64,000 nucleotides of DNA, taken from assembly GCA_001606155.1 (NCBI GenBank), contig LODT01000023.1:162901-226900 (forward strand), given 5' to 3'. Both the position numbers and the translations under genes were made by a program. Below the pieces are notes generated by a model. That model searched no databases and was not told where the DNA came from. It saw only the letters and a list, made by a program, of their open reading frames with translations. Of the stretch, positions 53,261-63,854 are shown piece after piece; position 1 is the first letter of the stretch; each line of letters starts with the position of its first letter. The stretch comes from Tieghemostelium lacteum. Taxonomy: Eukaryota; Evosea; Eumycetozoa; Dictyosteliales; Raperosteliaceae.

Positions 53261-53772
53261 ATGGCAGCAAGATTAATGAAAGAATATAAAGTTTTACAAA
53301 ATGAGGAATTTGAAGATATATTATTATGCCCTAAAAGTGAAAGTGATTTATATTTATGGACAGCTATAATTAAAGGACCACCAGATACACCATATGAAGG
53401 TGGTAATTTTGAATTGGATATACAGGTACCTTCAAATTACCCATTACAACCACCAACTATAAAATTTGTAACTAAAATATTTCATCCAAATATACATTTT
53501 AAAGTAGGTAACACTTGATTACTTTAACATAGGTTTGAATTACATACTTATATAAAATAAAAAAGACTGGAGAAATTTGTTTAGATTTATTAAAAACTAG
53601 TTGGTCAGCAATATATACTTTACAATCTGTTTGTAGATCCATTATAGCATTATTATCATTACCAGAGGCAGATAGTCCTCTGAATTGCGATGCAGGTAAT
53701 CTTATTAGAAACGGTGATAAAAAAGGACATGATAGTTTAGCAAAAATGTATACTAGAATATATGCTTCATAA
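53261..53772 (+). CDS. pex4: Peroxisomal ubiquitin-conjugating enzyme E2 (PEX4)
   Basis: Two exons, 53261-53503 and 53566-53772, with a 62-bp intron (GTAGGT...AAAAG); 149 residues. A UBC fold with the active-site Cys in HFKTGEICLDLLKTSW, the HPN motif just before it, and PPDTPYEGGNFELDI. The tail SPLNCDAGNLIRNGDKKGHD and MYTRIYAS is diagnostic of PEX4/UBC21 rather than other E2s. PEX4 mono-ubiquitinates the import receptor PEX5 on peroxisomes so it can be recycled. The join puts the catalytic Cys at the start of exon 2. Confidence 0.93.
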
Positions 53773-54005
53773 ATCCTACGATAATATATATATATAAGAA
53801 AGTAATAAAGCCTTTCAATTTCAAAACAATTGTAAATATAATCTTTAAATACATTTCACTAACTTTCGCTTTTGTCTGTCTTTCATTTAAAATCTTGCAT
53901 TTTTTTTAATTTTTTTTTTAATTTATCCCAGTATTTACTTTTGGTTGAACCAAACTCATACAACTTTTTTTATATCTATATTATATGTGTTGGTAAATAG
54001 ATATA

Positions 54006-55076
54006 ATGGGATCGAATATAGTATTTTTGGATTTTGAAGAAATATCCAAGTTTATACAGAGATTAGCAGGACCAGCATTTGTAGGAGCAGGCACAGGGTT
54101 GATATCATTGATTGCCTACACCTATTTTGCAGTTATTCTACCAAGTACATCCGATTTAAGAGGTGGATATCTGTTATATTATAATATAGACTTTATTTTA
54201 GATCTACTGTTAAGCATATTCATTGTATTTAATATCTATTTTAATTATTATAAAACTATATCAACTGATCCTGGGTCACCAACATTTCCAACTATATCAG
54301 TTTCTGATGAAATTCAAGAAGAAATTGATTTAGATTTATTAAATCCCTCATCTTCATCCTCATCATCCTCCTCTATAAATGACCATTCACTCAATATTAC
54401 CACCAAATGGAAATATTGTAAAAAATGTGAAAGACCAAAACCCCCAAGATGTCATCACTGTAAAATTTGTGATAAATGTGTATTAAAAATGGATCATCAT
54501 TGTCCTTGGATGGCAAATTGTAAATATATCTTCTTTATTCTTTAATTTCAGAAATTATCATTCTAATTACAAATATATAGGTATAGGATTTTATAATTAT
54601 AGATTTTTTATTTTATTTTTAAGTTATCTTTGGTTTGGTTGTATTTATTTATTATTACATGTTTTATTTTTATTTAAAAATTATTCAATTGTAAGTAATA
54701 TATAAAAATATTATTAATAATATGATTATATTAATATTTTTAAAAGTTTGAAAAAGATAATTTTACAGAATTGGATGGATATTTAGTTATAATATCAAGT
54801 GTATTTGCAGGATTATTTGTAGCAGTTGTTGGATTCTTTATAGGATTACATTATTATTTTATAGCAACTAATCAAACAACTATTGAAAATCTCTCAAGAG
54901 ATCCATATAAGATTAATTATAATTTAGGTTCTATATCTAAAAATATTAATGCAATATTTGGACATGGTGAATTTTGGTTTTCAATTTTATTACCATGGTA
55001 TAGTAATCCACCACCTGGTAATGGTTGTTATTTTAAAACATTACCACCATTAAATAAATCTAATCAATATGTTTAA
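54006..55076 (+). CDS. DHHC palmitoyltransferase
   Basis: Three exons, 54006-54519, 54581-54690, 54747-55076, introns 61 and 56 bp (GTAAAT...TATAG; GTAAGT...AAAAG); 317 residues. Four membrane helices: two before and two after a cytosolic Cys-rich domain that contains [18 protein letters not shown], then [15 protein letters not shown] (the DHHC catalytic motif), and across the intron [11 protein letters not shown]. An Asn-Pro-x-Arg... style TTxE motif appears as NQTTIENL after the fourth helix. The enzyme S-acylates membrane-associated proteins, and the small size and N-terminal layout fit the PFA3/ZDHHC15-type group. The Ser-rich insertion (about 115-125) is lineage-specific. Confidence 0.93.
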
Positions 55077-55207
55077 CCTTAGTTTAAAACTTTAAAAAAT
55101 AAGAAGAAGAAGGGTAGGTATGGATGATTTGGTATGGAGTTGATTTTATCTATTTACATTGGTTATATTTACTTCTTATTCTCTTAATCTTTTATATATA
55201 TAGTTGT

Positions 55208-55538
55208 TTAATTTGATTTATTTGCAGGTGGATTTTTAAAATCATATAATTTATTCTTTACAATGGAATTTTTTGTAATTGCGATAGATTTATCAACTAC
55301 CCATTCACCAACATTAAAGAAACCTTTAGATGCAATTTTTACAGTTGGATTTTGAATTTGAAGTGTATTTAAAACTTTACTACCAACATCATATTTAAAA
55401 GTTCTTCTAACACCTGCACATGCAGATGATACCACTATACAATCTAATAAAAACGATACTAATCTAAAGAATTTTTTATAAATGAATTAATAATCTAGAG
55501 ACAATGATTCACATGATGATCTTCATTTCATACCCCAT
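55208..55538 (-). CDS. DUF1748 family small mitochondrial protein
   Basis: Two exons on the reverse strand: a five-base first coding exon (55538-55534, ATGGG) and 55463-55208, with a 70-bp intron (GTATGA...TTTAG); 86 residues. The join yields MGLVSFLLDCIVVSSACAGV, then a VRRTFKYDVGSK stretch, GEWVVDKSIAI, and a short Lys/Asn tail. This matches DUF1748, whose members start MG..., with LVSxxLAGxRR and GEWxxD, known from fungal mitochondria. Without the tiny exon no in-frame ATG exists, so the match to the family start is good support. Confidence 0.75.
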
Positions 55539-55864
55539 GACGATGATAATTATGAAAAATTTTAAAAATACAAAAAAAAAAATTTTTATTATTTAATTTT
55601 AAAATTAAAAGTAATTATGATGTTTATGTATAAGGTTTTAGAAAATAAAACCATTTATCATAATTACATAATTGATAAACAATCCTAAATTTTAAAGTTA
55701 ATTGTAAGATTTTGATTTTTTATTTTTTTAAGATGAAAAGATATCGTTTTAAATTTCAAATTTTTGAAAAATGGCAACAAGAACATATTACAACAGATCT
55801 GTTGTAATTATTTTTTGATTAGTTTCAAACTGAAATTCCAAAAACTGGGCAAAAAGGTTTTTTT

Positions 55865-55901
<37 letters not shown>

Positions 55902-55924
55902 CATCTTTTTGATCATACAAAAAA
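55539..55924. promoter_or_regulatory. Divergent region with T34 tract before glutamate dehydrogenase
   Basis: 386 bp between DUF1748 and gdh. An uninterrupted T34 run spans 55868-55901, ending 24 bp before the gdh ATG. Such long T tracts just upstream of a highly expressed gene are a known dictyostelid feature. A short ORF through it (55764-55958) is a shadow. Confidence 0.5.
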
Positions 55925-57595
55925 ATGCTTTCTCGTGTTATTTCTAAATCAAATTTAACTAGAGTTTTAGTAAACAATACTACTAAAACCTCTACTCCAA
56001 TTAGATCTTATTCTACTCAAGTTTCACAGTAGGTTTTTTTATTACAAACAACAAAATTGTATAAAAAAAAATATCAAGTTTAAACTAATGATATCATTTT
56101 AATATTATAGACATGAAATTGATAATGAACCAAGATTTTTGGAATGTTTCAAACATTTCTTTGATAAAGCTGCAGGTTTAACTAATTTAAAACCAGGTGT
56201 TATCAATAATATGAAAGTAAGAGCTTCAAAAAAAAATGAAAAAAAAGAAATCAAATTTATTAATATATATTATTTAAATAGGAATGTGCAGTTGTATTAA
56301 GAGTTGAATTTCCAATTAAAAATGAACATGGTGATGTTGATATTGTTGCAGGATATCGTGCACAACATTCACACCACAGATTACCATGTAAAGGTGGTAT
56401 TAGATTTTCAAATGAAGTTGATCTCCAAGAGGTTATGGCTTTGGCTTCATTGATGACATATAAATGTGCAGTTGTAGATGTTCCATTTGGAGGTGCCAAA
56501 GGTGGTGTAAGAATTGATCCAAAGAAATATACTGTAGCTCAAAGAGAGAAAATCACTAGAGCTTATACCTTGCATCTATGTCAAAAGAACTTTATTGGAC
56601 CAGGTATTGATGTTCCAGCTCCAGATATGGGTACTGGTGAACAAGAGATGGCATGGATTAGAGATACTTATAGTGCATTCAACACTAACGATGTAGATTC
56701 AATGGCTTGCGTAACTGGTAAACCAATTTCAGCAGGAGGTATCAGAGGTCGTACTGAAGCCACTGGTCTCGGTGTCTTTTACGGTATCAGAGAATTCCTT
56801 TCCTACGAGGAAGTTCTCCAAAAGACTGGTTTAACTCCAGGTATCAAAGGAAAGAAGATTGTTATCCAAGGTTTTGGTAATGTCGGTTACTGGGCTGCCA
56901 AATTCTTTGAACAAGCTGGTGCTAAAATTATTGGTATTGGTGAACATAATGGTTCCATCTACTCTGAAGCCGGTCTAAATGTTGATGCTGTCAATAAATA
57001 CAGACTCCAACATGGTACCCTCATTGATTTCCCAGGTGCCACTAACATTACTGATGCTATTAAAGTTCTTGAAATTCCATGTGATATTTTAATTCCAGCT
57101 GCACTTGAAAAACAAATTACCATTGGTAACTGTGTTGATGTTCAAGCTAAGATTATTGGTGAAGCTGCTAACGGTCCAATGACCCCACGTGCTGATGAAT
57201 ATCTCCTCAATAGAGGTCACATTATCATTCCAGATTTACTCTTGAATGCTGGTGGTGTCACTGTATCATACTTTGAATGGCTCAAGAATCTTTCTCACGT
57301 TAGATTTGGTCGTCTCAACAAGAAATGGGAAGAATCCAGTAAGAAATTACTCTTGGAATTTGTTGAACAAACTGTCAACAAGAGATTAGGTGATACTGAA
57401 AGAAACCTCATTATTCACGGTGCTGATGAAATTGATATTGTCAGATCTGGTCTTGATGATACCATGACTAATGCTTGTGCTGAAACCCGTAAAACTGCTA
57501 TTGAAAAGAATACTGATTATCGTTCTGCTGCCTTATATAACGCCATCATGAAAATTAAAGCTGTTTATGAATCTTCTGGTAATTTATTCTCATAA
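55925..57595 (+). CDS. gluD: Mitochondrial glutamate dehydrogenase
   Basis: Three exons, 55925-56028, 56111-56216, 56282-57595; introns 82 and 65 bp; 507 residues. The N-terminal ~36 residues (MLSRVISKSNLTRVLVNNTT...) are basic and hydroxylated, a mitochondrial import leader. The body is a hexameric, animal-type GDH: LPCKGGIRFSNEVDLQEVMALA, VVDVPFGGAKGGVRIDP, the catalytic Lys in that motif, VTGKPISAGGIRGR, the NAD(P) loop VIQGFGNVGYWAAKFF. It converts glutamate and NAD(P) to 2-oxoglutarate and ammonia. Codon use is biased towards C-ending codons (ggt, acc, ctc), as in P0, indicating high expression. Internal antenna region is short, as in protist forms. Confidence 0.96.
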
Positions 57596-57809
57596 ACCAT
57601 TCCTTTTAATTATCAAAAATCTTTAATAAAATAAAAGAACTTCATAAATCTTTAAATTTTAAGAACTTTTTTTTACCAGGTTTTTATTAAAATTTTAATT
57701 CACTGGTTTTAAAAAGATATCTTAAACAGAAATTTTCTTTAATTGCTTATTAAAAATTTTTTTTTTTTTTTAATTTTTGATCAAATATTTGTTTTTGGGT
57801 AAAAGAAAA

Positions 57810-60218
57810 ATGGTATCAAATATATTTTTTAAACAAATTAAAGGTCTTATAAAAAAGACAATAACTATAAAAAAGAAAAAGAGAGTTGAAACCATGATTG
57901 AATTTTTATATGGTATACAATATATAATGATATTGGTAATTTTACATCAAACTACCAAATCAATACAACCACATGTTATCTATGGAACAACATTTAATCA
58001 ATCAAGTTTAACAACACCAATGTTAATACCATTTATTAGTTTTGATAACAATTCAAAATTAATAATAGATAGACTAACAGCAGAGGAACCAATGTATCAT
58101 TTTGTTGAATATGAAAATGAACAAGATCTAACTGAACTATTTATAAATAGTGATAGTTCATTATCAACAAATGGTAGTACAATAACTAGTATACCAATAT
58201 TTACTGGTGTAATGTTTAATGAAATTTCATTGGAGTCCTCTGTATTCAATTATAGTTTAGTATCAGCTGATATATTTTCAGATTTGGATAGTGGTTATAG
58301 TTTACAATTGGAATTAGATTTATTACAATCATTTACTGAATTAAAAAGTGGTTTGGTAATGAATCAAAATATATCAGTAATAGAATTTCCATATGAATCA
58401 TCATTTTTTAATATCAATACAGTATTGTTTATTATATATCTACCATTATTTTTCATGTACAGTTTACAACAATTAATCATGTTAATTGTAACAGAGAAAA
58501 AGGAAAGAATTAAAGAGGCAATGAAAGTTATGGGACTATCTGAAGGTGCCTATTGGTTATCTAATATCATTGTACAGATTACAATGAATTTGATATTAAC
58601 CATTCTAATGGAAATCATTGCCTACTCTACAGGCATATTCACCAAAACCAATCCATTAATGATATTTATCATGTTTTTAATATTCTCATTGTCATTGATT
58701 GGTATTGCATTCCTATTGGCAACATTTATTGAAAATCCAAAAACTGCTGGTGGTGTCAGTAGTATATTCTTATTATTTGGTATTAGTGTCAGTGCATTCT
58801 ATCAATTCTATATAAAATCACGAGTACCATCTCTAAAATATCTTATCTTTTTATTATCACCTGCTGCATTTGGTGAATTTCTAAATCAATTATCCACTCT
58901 AGAATCTAATAATTTACCTGTAACTTGGTCAAGTAATGAATTTCTAATACCATTAGCATTTATGGTTTTAGATTTTATACTTTATTCACTTATTAGTTGG
59001 TACTCAATTCAATTTTATCAATCTGAATATGGTTCTTCAAAAAGTTTTTTTTATTTTTTAAAATCCTCATCTTCTTCTTCTTCTTCCTCTTCTAATAATG
59101 ATGAGGAAAAAAAATCAATTATAAATTATCAATTTAATAATAATAATGAAATTATAGATAATATTGGTATAAATATTAAAAATTTAAAAAAAGAATTTAA
59201 AAATTCATTAGATAATAATAATAATAAGAATAATAATATTATAGCAGTTGATAATTTAACATTGGAAATTAAAAAGGATCAAATATTTGCATTATTGGGT
59301 AAAAATGGTGCAGGTAAAAGTACAACTATTGGTATGTTAACTGGTTTAATACCACCTAGTAGTGGTGATGCAACTATACTTGGAATGTCAATGACACATC
59401 AAATGGATGATATTCGTAAACATATTGGATTATGTTCACAAGAGAATAGATTATATCAACAATTGACATGTGCTGAACATATTGAATTGTTTTCACGTAT
59501 AAAGGGTTTGGAAGAAGAAGATATACCTCAACAGGTATTAACAAGTCTTGAAGAAGTTGGATTACTAGATCAGAGAGATCAAACTTCTACTGTTTTATCT
59601 GGTGGTCAAAAACGTAGATTATGTTTGGCTATTGCTTTTATTGGTAATCCTGATGTGGTATTTTTGGATGAATGTTCAAGTGGTCTGGATGTCTATGCAA
59701 GACATCAAATTTGGAAACTACTGGAAAAGAAAAAGGTTGGTAAAACTATTATTCTTACTACTCATTTTATGGAGGAAGCTGAAGCTCTTGCTGAAACTAT
59801 TGCCATTATGACAAAAGGTAAATTAAATTGTCAAGGTTCAGTTTTAGAATTAAAATCAAAGTTTGGTTTAGGTTATAATTTAATTTTAACTTTTGATAAT
59901 AGTATTGGTTCTTCTTCATCATCATCAACATCATCACCATCAGGATTAAAGAAGATTACTGGTATTGAAAAACCTTTTGAAAAATTTTTATTTGAACATT
60001 TCCCAGATTGTTTACCAATGCCAACTAATAGAGATTTAATTTTGGCAAATAGAGAGGATTTAGAACTATCCTATTCTCTAACTCAACAAGATAATGCAGA
60101 TTTATCAAAATTCTTTTCCTCCTTGGAACAATTGGAAGGAGAATTTCATATCAAACGAATTTCATTACAAATGAAAACTCTTGAAGAAATATTTTTAAAA
60201 ATTTCTGAAGATCAATAA
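57810..60218 (+). CDS. ABCA-family half-size ABC transporter
   Basis: An 802-residue, intronless half transporter with membrane domain first. One helix lies at about residues 30-48, a large luminal loop follows, and five or six helices fill about 205-410 (including YSLQQLIMLIVTEKKERIKEAMKVMGL, the ABCA intracellular motif). The nucleotide-binding domain (about 460-660) has Walker A LGKNGAGKSTT, Q-loop LCSQENRLY, signature LSGGQKRRLC, Walker B VVFLDECSSGLD (Cys where Pro is usual), and H-loop LTTHFMEEAEALAE. Dictyostelids have many ABCA half transporters; the substrate is likely lipid, by family. The ATG at 57810 is used instead of an upstream non-ATG. Ser and Asn runs sit between domains. Confidence 0.93.
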   Translation: MVSNIFFKQIKGLIKKTITIKKKKRVETMIEFLYGIQYIMILVILHQTTKSIQPHVIYGTTFNQSSLTTPMLIPFISFDNNSKLIIDRLTAEEPMYHFVEYENEQDLTELFINSDSSLSTNGSTITSIPIFTGVMFNEISLESSVFNYSLVSADIFSDLDSGYSLQLELDLLQSFTELKSGLVMNQNISVIEFPYESSFFNINTVLFIIYLPLFFMYSLQQLIMLIVTEKKERIKEAMKVMGLSEGAYWLSNIIVQITMNLILTILMEIIAYSTGIFTKTNPLMIFIMFLIFSLSLIGIAFLLATFIENPKTAGGVSSIFLLFGISVSAFYQFYIKSRVPSLKYLIFLLSPAAFGEFLNQLSTLESNNLPVTWSSNEFLIPLAFMVLDFILYSLISWYSIQFYQSEYGSSKSFFYFLKSSSSSSSSSSNNDEEKKSIINYQFNNNNEIIDNIGINIKNLKKEFKNSLDNNNNKNNNIIAVDNLTLEIKKDQIFALLGKNGAGKSTTIGMLTGLIPPSSGDATILGMSMTHQMDDIRKHIGLCSQENRLYQQLTCAEHIELFSRIKGLEEEDIPQQVLTSLEEVGLLDQRDQTSTVLSGGQKRRLCLAIAFIGNPDVVFLDECSSGLDVYARHQIWKLLEKKKVGKTIILTTHFMEEAEALAETIAIMTKGKLNCQGSVLELKSKFGLGYNLILTFDNSIGSSSSSSTSSPSGLKKITGIEKPFEKFLFEHFPDCLPMPTNRDLILANREDLELSYSLTQQDNADLSKFFSSLEQLEGEFHIKRISLQMKTLEEIFLKISEDQ

Positions 60219-60315
60219 TATATATAACTTTTATTATCATAAATTATGTAATAAAAAAAAAGCTGAAATCTAAAGAGAATTTGATAATATGATTTAAAAT
60301 ATTTATTAGAAAAAG

Positions 60316-60486
60316 ATGCAAAGAAAGGAGATTATAAAAATGTTATGTGAAGAATTCATTTATCATTATAGTTATGGAGGAAAAAGAAACTTATATATGC
60401 CAAAGTTAAACAAAGATAAAAATCTAGTATTTTGCAAAGAAAGAATACAATGTGAGTGTGGAAGAATGATAAGTGAAATAAATTGA
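60316..60486 (+). CDS. Small ORF, possible gene fragment
   Basis: A 56-residue ORF beginning MQRKEIIKMLCEEFIYHYSYG, with a Cys cluster (CKERIQCECG) near the end. Composition is unlike random AT-rich ORFs. No family recognised; it may be an exon or relic in the degraded 3' end of the window. Confidence 0.3.
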   Translation: MQRKEIIKMLCEEFIYHYSYGGKRNLYMPKLNKDKNLVFCKERIQCECGRMISEIN

Positions 60487-60728
60487 ATGAAGATAGATTA
60501 ATGCAATATCATCAAATCTGGTTTAAATGAACTGGATTTAAATGATAATAATGATCACTAAACAAATCTAAATTTAGTAGTGCCATTTACTTTTTATTGC
60601 ATTCCTATTATTTTTGGTTTTTACTTCTTTTGGATCATCATCTTTGGTTTTCTTTTTACTTTTTATACAAATACTCTCTACATTCTATAATGTAAATGCA
60701 TAACCTACTAAACATACGAACAAGACAA

Positions 60729-61396
60729 CTAATTATAACCAAAATAGAATGGATCATAGTCTAACATTGACGGTGGATCCAAGCTACTCTTTGGTAATTT
60801 TGTTGCATTATTTTTAAACATACTGATATAGTGAAAAATTTTACATTTAGTTGGACGAGGAGAACCATGAGATTTAACAAAATTATTTAAAAGTAATTCA
60901 GTATCTTTAGAGATGGGATCTTTAACACTTCCATATAATGCATATTTTTCAGCTTCAGAATAAAAATCACAATCACCATAGAAAATAAGTCCATCTTCTT
61001 GTTTGAATTTATATCTTTTCATTAAAAAAGAAGCATAAACAGATTCTCCTTTCTCTTGAAAATATTCTTCTATCTGCTGTGAATCTTGACATTTTGATAT
61101 ATCAATACATCCAACAATATGTTTAAAATTTTTTGTAATTTTGGCATTTAATTTAATTTATTTGACCCATATATTTTGTTGCACAAGAGAGTAGTTTACA
61201 TCATCTATATATTGTTCTTTAATACGTGTAATTGATTCTGGTTTTAATGTTAAAAGATATTATAAAAATGTATCATTAACTTCAAAGTGATAAATTAAAA
61301 AATTGTGGTTATTTTCTTTCAACAAATCTACTACAGCTTTAACATTATCCAACCTATCAACTGAAATTGAATGATGAGTATAGATACTACTAAAAA
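60729..61396 (-). pseudogene. Pseudogene of unknown family with two in-frame stops
   Basis: The reverse strand carries one long reading frame from about 61390 to the TAA at 60729, interrupted by two TAA codons (near 61262 and 61160). It reads IYTHHSISVDRLDNVKAVVD, then PESITRIKEQYIDDVNYSL, KHIVGCIDISKCQDSQQIEE, YKFKQEDGLIFYGDCDFYSE, and SPRPTKCKIFHYISM. The part from 61022 down is a clean 97-residue ORF. I do not recognise the family. It is truncated at its 5' side exactly at a repeat junction (61396-61409), which suggests an insertion there. Confidence 0.55.
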
Positions 61397-61408
61397 AATC
61401 TTTTTTGA

Positions 61409-61425
61409 ACCTGTGTAACTAGCAA
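61409..61425. repeat. 17-bp repeat at element junction, copy 1
   Basis: ACCTGTGTAACTAGCAA occurs here and at 62713, both immediately after a T-run and a G. Sequence beyond is related for ~10 more bases. It may be the edge of an LTR or the poly(A) 3' end of a retroelement on the reverse strand. Confidence 0.5.
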
Positions 61426-62188
61426 CGCATGCGCCTGTACTGTTGGGAATGTTTTCTCATGGTGGCTGATTAGATTTAGATCTATGGCATTTATGTAATA
61501 GTAATGCCTCGGGCCCTAGGTATACTATAACTATACGTTTAATGTATGAATAAAGAATATATAATAATGATTGTGTTTATTTTGTATGTAATATTGTATT
61601 GTTTAAGGTGGGAAAATATAAAGGAGCTGGGAAACGAATCGTAGTGTATCTGAGATTCGTAGATGAATTGAGATCTGAGTTGCAGTAAGGACCATTACTG
61701 CTACATTTAAACTCCAATAGTGGAAGATTTTTTGAGTTCCCTTCGAAATAAAATTATTTTGCTCCGGAAGATAGTTTTGCATTTTTGAAAAAATTTCATT
61801 CGAAAATATCTTGATTTTTTAAAAATTGGTTGTAAAATGCATAATTTAGAAAATGAGATTTACAAGTTTTATAGGTATAGTTATATTTGTATATTTATAG
61901 AGAGAATAATACTCCATTCATCATATGGTGATGACTGGTATAAGATTCCAATAGGATATTGTAATTGGTGGGAGTTGTAAAAAGTGAGGAATCAAGGATT
62001 GGGACTTTTCAGAAATTTGAAGAAATATAAAAAATATCTGGATCTAATGTTTATTTAAGTTAATACTATATATTTATGCAATATTTATTGATTCAGATTA
62101 GGATATAAGTAATAAATGTAAAAGTTGTGTTGGAGTGGAATAATACATATAAAATTGTTTAAGTTTTTAATTTTTTTTTGATTTTTTT
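61426..62188. other. Less AT-rich noncoding stretch, candidate LTR or 3' UTR
   Basis: From 61409 to about 61760 the base composition is clearly less A/T-rich than the intergenic average (GGGCCC, GGAGCTGGG, GTTGCAGTAAGGACC). It contains TATAA, AATAAAG and TATAAAGG-like boxes, no ORF. The segment starting TGTGTAAC and ending ...GCTACA at 61713 has TG...CA ends, as an LTR would. 61760-62188 is plain AT-rich. Confidence 0.3.
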
Positions 62189-62690
62189 TCACTTTTTGTC
62201 AAAAAAAGTTATCAAGTCTGCTATATCATTGTGCAGGAGTGGAAGAATATAACGTTTACTTTGATCAAAATTTCTTTTATCTTCTTTCTTGTTGTGAAGA
62301 TATTGAAATGTGAATAAATTATTGTTGGTATCTTTACTTAGAACTTTTGCAGCATAATATTTTATAGGTTTAGGGTTACTGATTAATATCACTGAATTGA
62401 CATCAACTTTATCTAATGATGGAATAATTCCCTCTGGGGTAAATGCCAATCTGTACTGTGGAATATTGGTCTCTATTTGGTTATTATCCCTGTTGTTAGA
62501 AGAGATTGGTAGGTTTATTAATTAGTAAACTGTCATCGGTAGTTGACAATCATCTTAAACAATTTAAATACTAACATATGATAGATAACAGAATAAGAAA
62601 ACTTATTATTATTGATATATTGATAATTGATAACCACCCCACTGTTCCATCCTAAATAGTCATTATCATTTAGAATTGACATACACTCTA
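62189..62690 (-). pseudogene. Decayed gene fragment of unknown family
   Basis: An open block (about 62520-62189, no ATG) reads SSNNRDNNQIETNIPQYRLA, then FTPEGIIPSLDKVDVNSVIL and KPIKYYAAKVLSKDTNNNLF. Upstream, an ATG near 62680 opens MSILNDNDYLGWNSGVVINY followed by QYINNN, which appears to be the preceding exon, but no splice gives a clean join. The tail (VSNPKPIKYYAAKVL-like segment) is reminiscent of a chromodomain or integrase end, though this is weak. Confidence 0.4.
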
Positions 62691-62712
62691 TGTTATCACC
62701 TTTTTTTTTTGG

Positions 62713-62729
62713 ACCTGTGTAACTAGCAA
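62713..62729. repeat. 17-bp repeat at element junction, copy 2
   Basis: Same 17 bases as at 61409-61425, here preceded by TTTTTTTTTTGG. Sequence to the right differs from copy 1 after a few bases more. It marks the left edge of a block (62713-63430) that looks foreign. Confidence 0.5.
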
Positions 62730-63124
62730 TACGCTAGTACTGCGGTAAAGTATTAATTACGTTTATTTATTGAGAGGTATTATCTGTTAAAATTGAGTTG
62801 TGGTTGGTGTTAAATGATATTTATCTTGGTTTTGATTGTTTTTGTTTTTTGTAATGTGTTTTGATTGTGAGTTGTGATTGATGAATTTAAATTAATTATG
62901 TTGTGATGGGTGGGTGTTCTTCTTGTTTTTGTTTTCTTCTTATGGTTCTTCTTGTTTTTTTATTTGTAAGTTCTTCTTTGTTTTCAGTTGTTCGAATGAG
63001 GTTTGATGTATTATTATTTTTTTTTTTTTTTTTTTTTTAATATTAGTTGTGTGGAATTGGTAGGGGATTTTAAACTATTTGCCAGTTTCTATTATCGTTG
63101 CCATACCTCTACAATTCTATAATA

Positions 63125-63369
63125 TTAGCTTGATTTCTTGGATTTGTTAGGATTACTAATAGTTACTGGACCTTTTTGAGCATTTTTAGAAGAGGACGAA
63201 GAAGAGGAAGAAGAGGGGGAACTTGAAGAAGAGGATGAAGAAGAAGAAGGTTGGGTGAGAATCGAGCCTAGATCAATAAGGTTCGTTATTGGTTGAGTGT
63301 TTTTTGTTGATTTGGTTGTTGATGTTGATGCGGGGGGTTTGTTAGTTGTTTGTAAGGTCTTTTGTAGTT
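63125..63369 (-). CDS. Possible 3' exon of a Ser-rich protein
   Basis: The reverse strand is open for 81 codons to a TAA at 63125, after a strong acceptor (T12 then CTAG, ending at 63370). It reads LQKTLQTTNKPPASTSTT, LIDLGSILTQPSSS, a long Ser run, and KGPVTISNPNKSKKSS. The forward strand of the same segment is also open as an acidic Glu-rich stretch, so the true strand is unsure. No upstream exon is found; it may belong to the retroelement-like block. Confidence 0.3.
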
Positions 63370-63480
63370 CTAGAAAAAAAAAAATTTTGTGGTGACAACA
63401 CAGGCAAAATTTATAACTGTAAAGATAAAAAACAAATTTAACAAGTAAATAGGAAGATTAGAGACAACTCACAATAAGAA

Positions 63481-63671
63481 TGCCTGAAAGAGGTCAACCC
63501 AGCTACGCTGAAGTGGCCACGCCCAAACCTCCTGATTTCCAAGAACTCAGCAAGACATGGAATAACAACAACGTTCTTGCATCAATCAAGCTGAAGAACA
63601 AGAGCTTCTTTGCAGCACTAAAAGGAAATATCACTACGCATACATTTTTATCATATATGATATTTAATTGA
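63481..63671 (+). mobile_element. Fragment of a retroelement ORF1-like gene
   Basis: MPERGQPSYAEVATPKPPD begins an ORF whose first ~46 codons are markedly richer in G/C (gcc, aag, ctg, ctt) than any neighbour, then the sequence drops abruptly to AT-only at about 63625. The 'SYAEVA' plus Pro/Lys start resembles the first ORF of non-LTR or LTR retroelements. Only the 5' coding end remains; the rest has been replaced by AT-rich repeat. No reverse transcriptase is present here. Confidence 0.4.
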
Positions 63672-63854
63672 TAAATAAATGATATTTTTATTGACATTAA
63701 TAAACTTTAAATGAGTCATAAATGATTCATTTGTCCTTACTATCAAATGAATATTTAATGATTTGATATAAATATAATAAAAATTTAATTTAAATAATTG
63801 TAATGATATGTTTTATTATAAATAAAAGTTTAATAAATCAGCTATTTATTTCGT

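Noticed and set aside
55764-55958. ORF with poly-Phe
   Set aside because: Created by the T34 promoter tract; it overlaps the gdh start in another frame.
59602-59811. Forward ORF inside the ABC transporter
   Set aside because: A frame shadow of the nucleotide-binding domain (MVKNVDYVWLLLLL) with no independent support.
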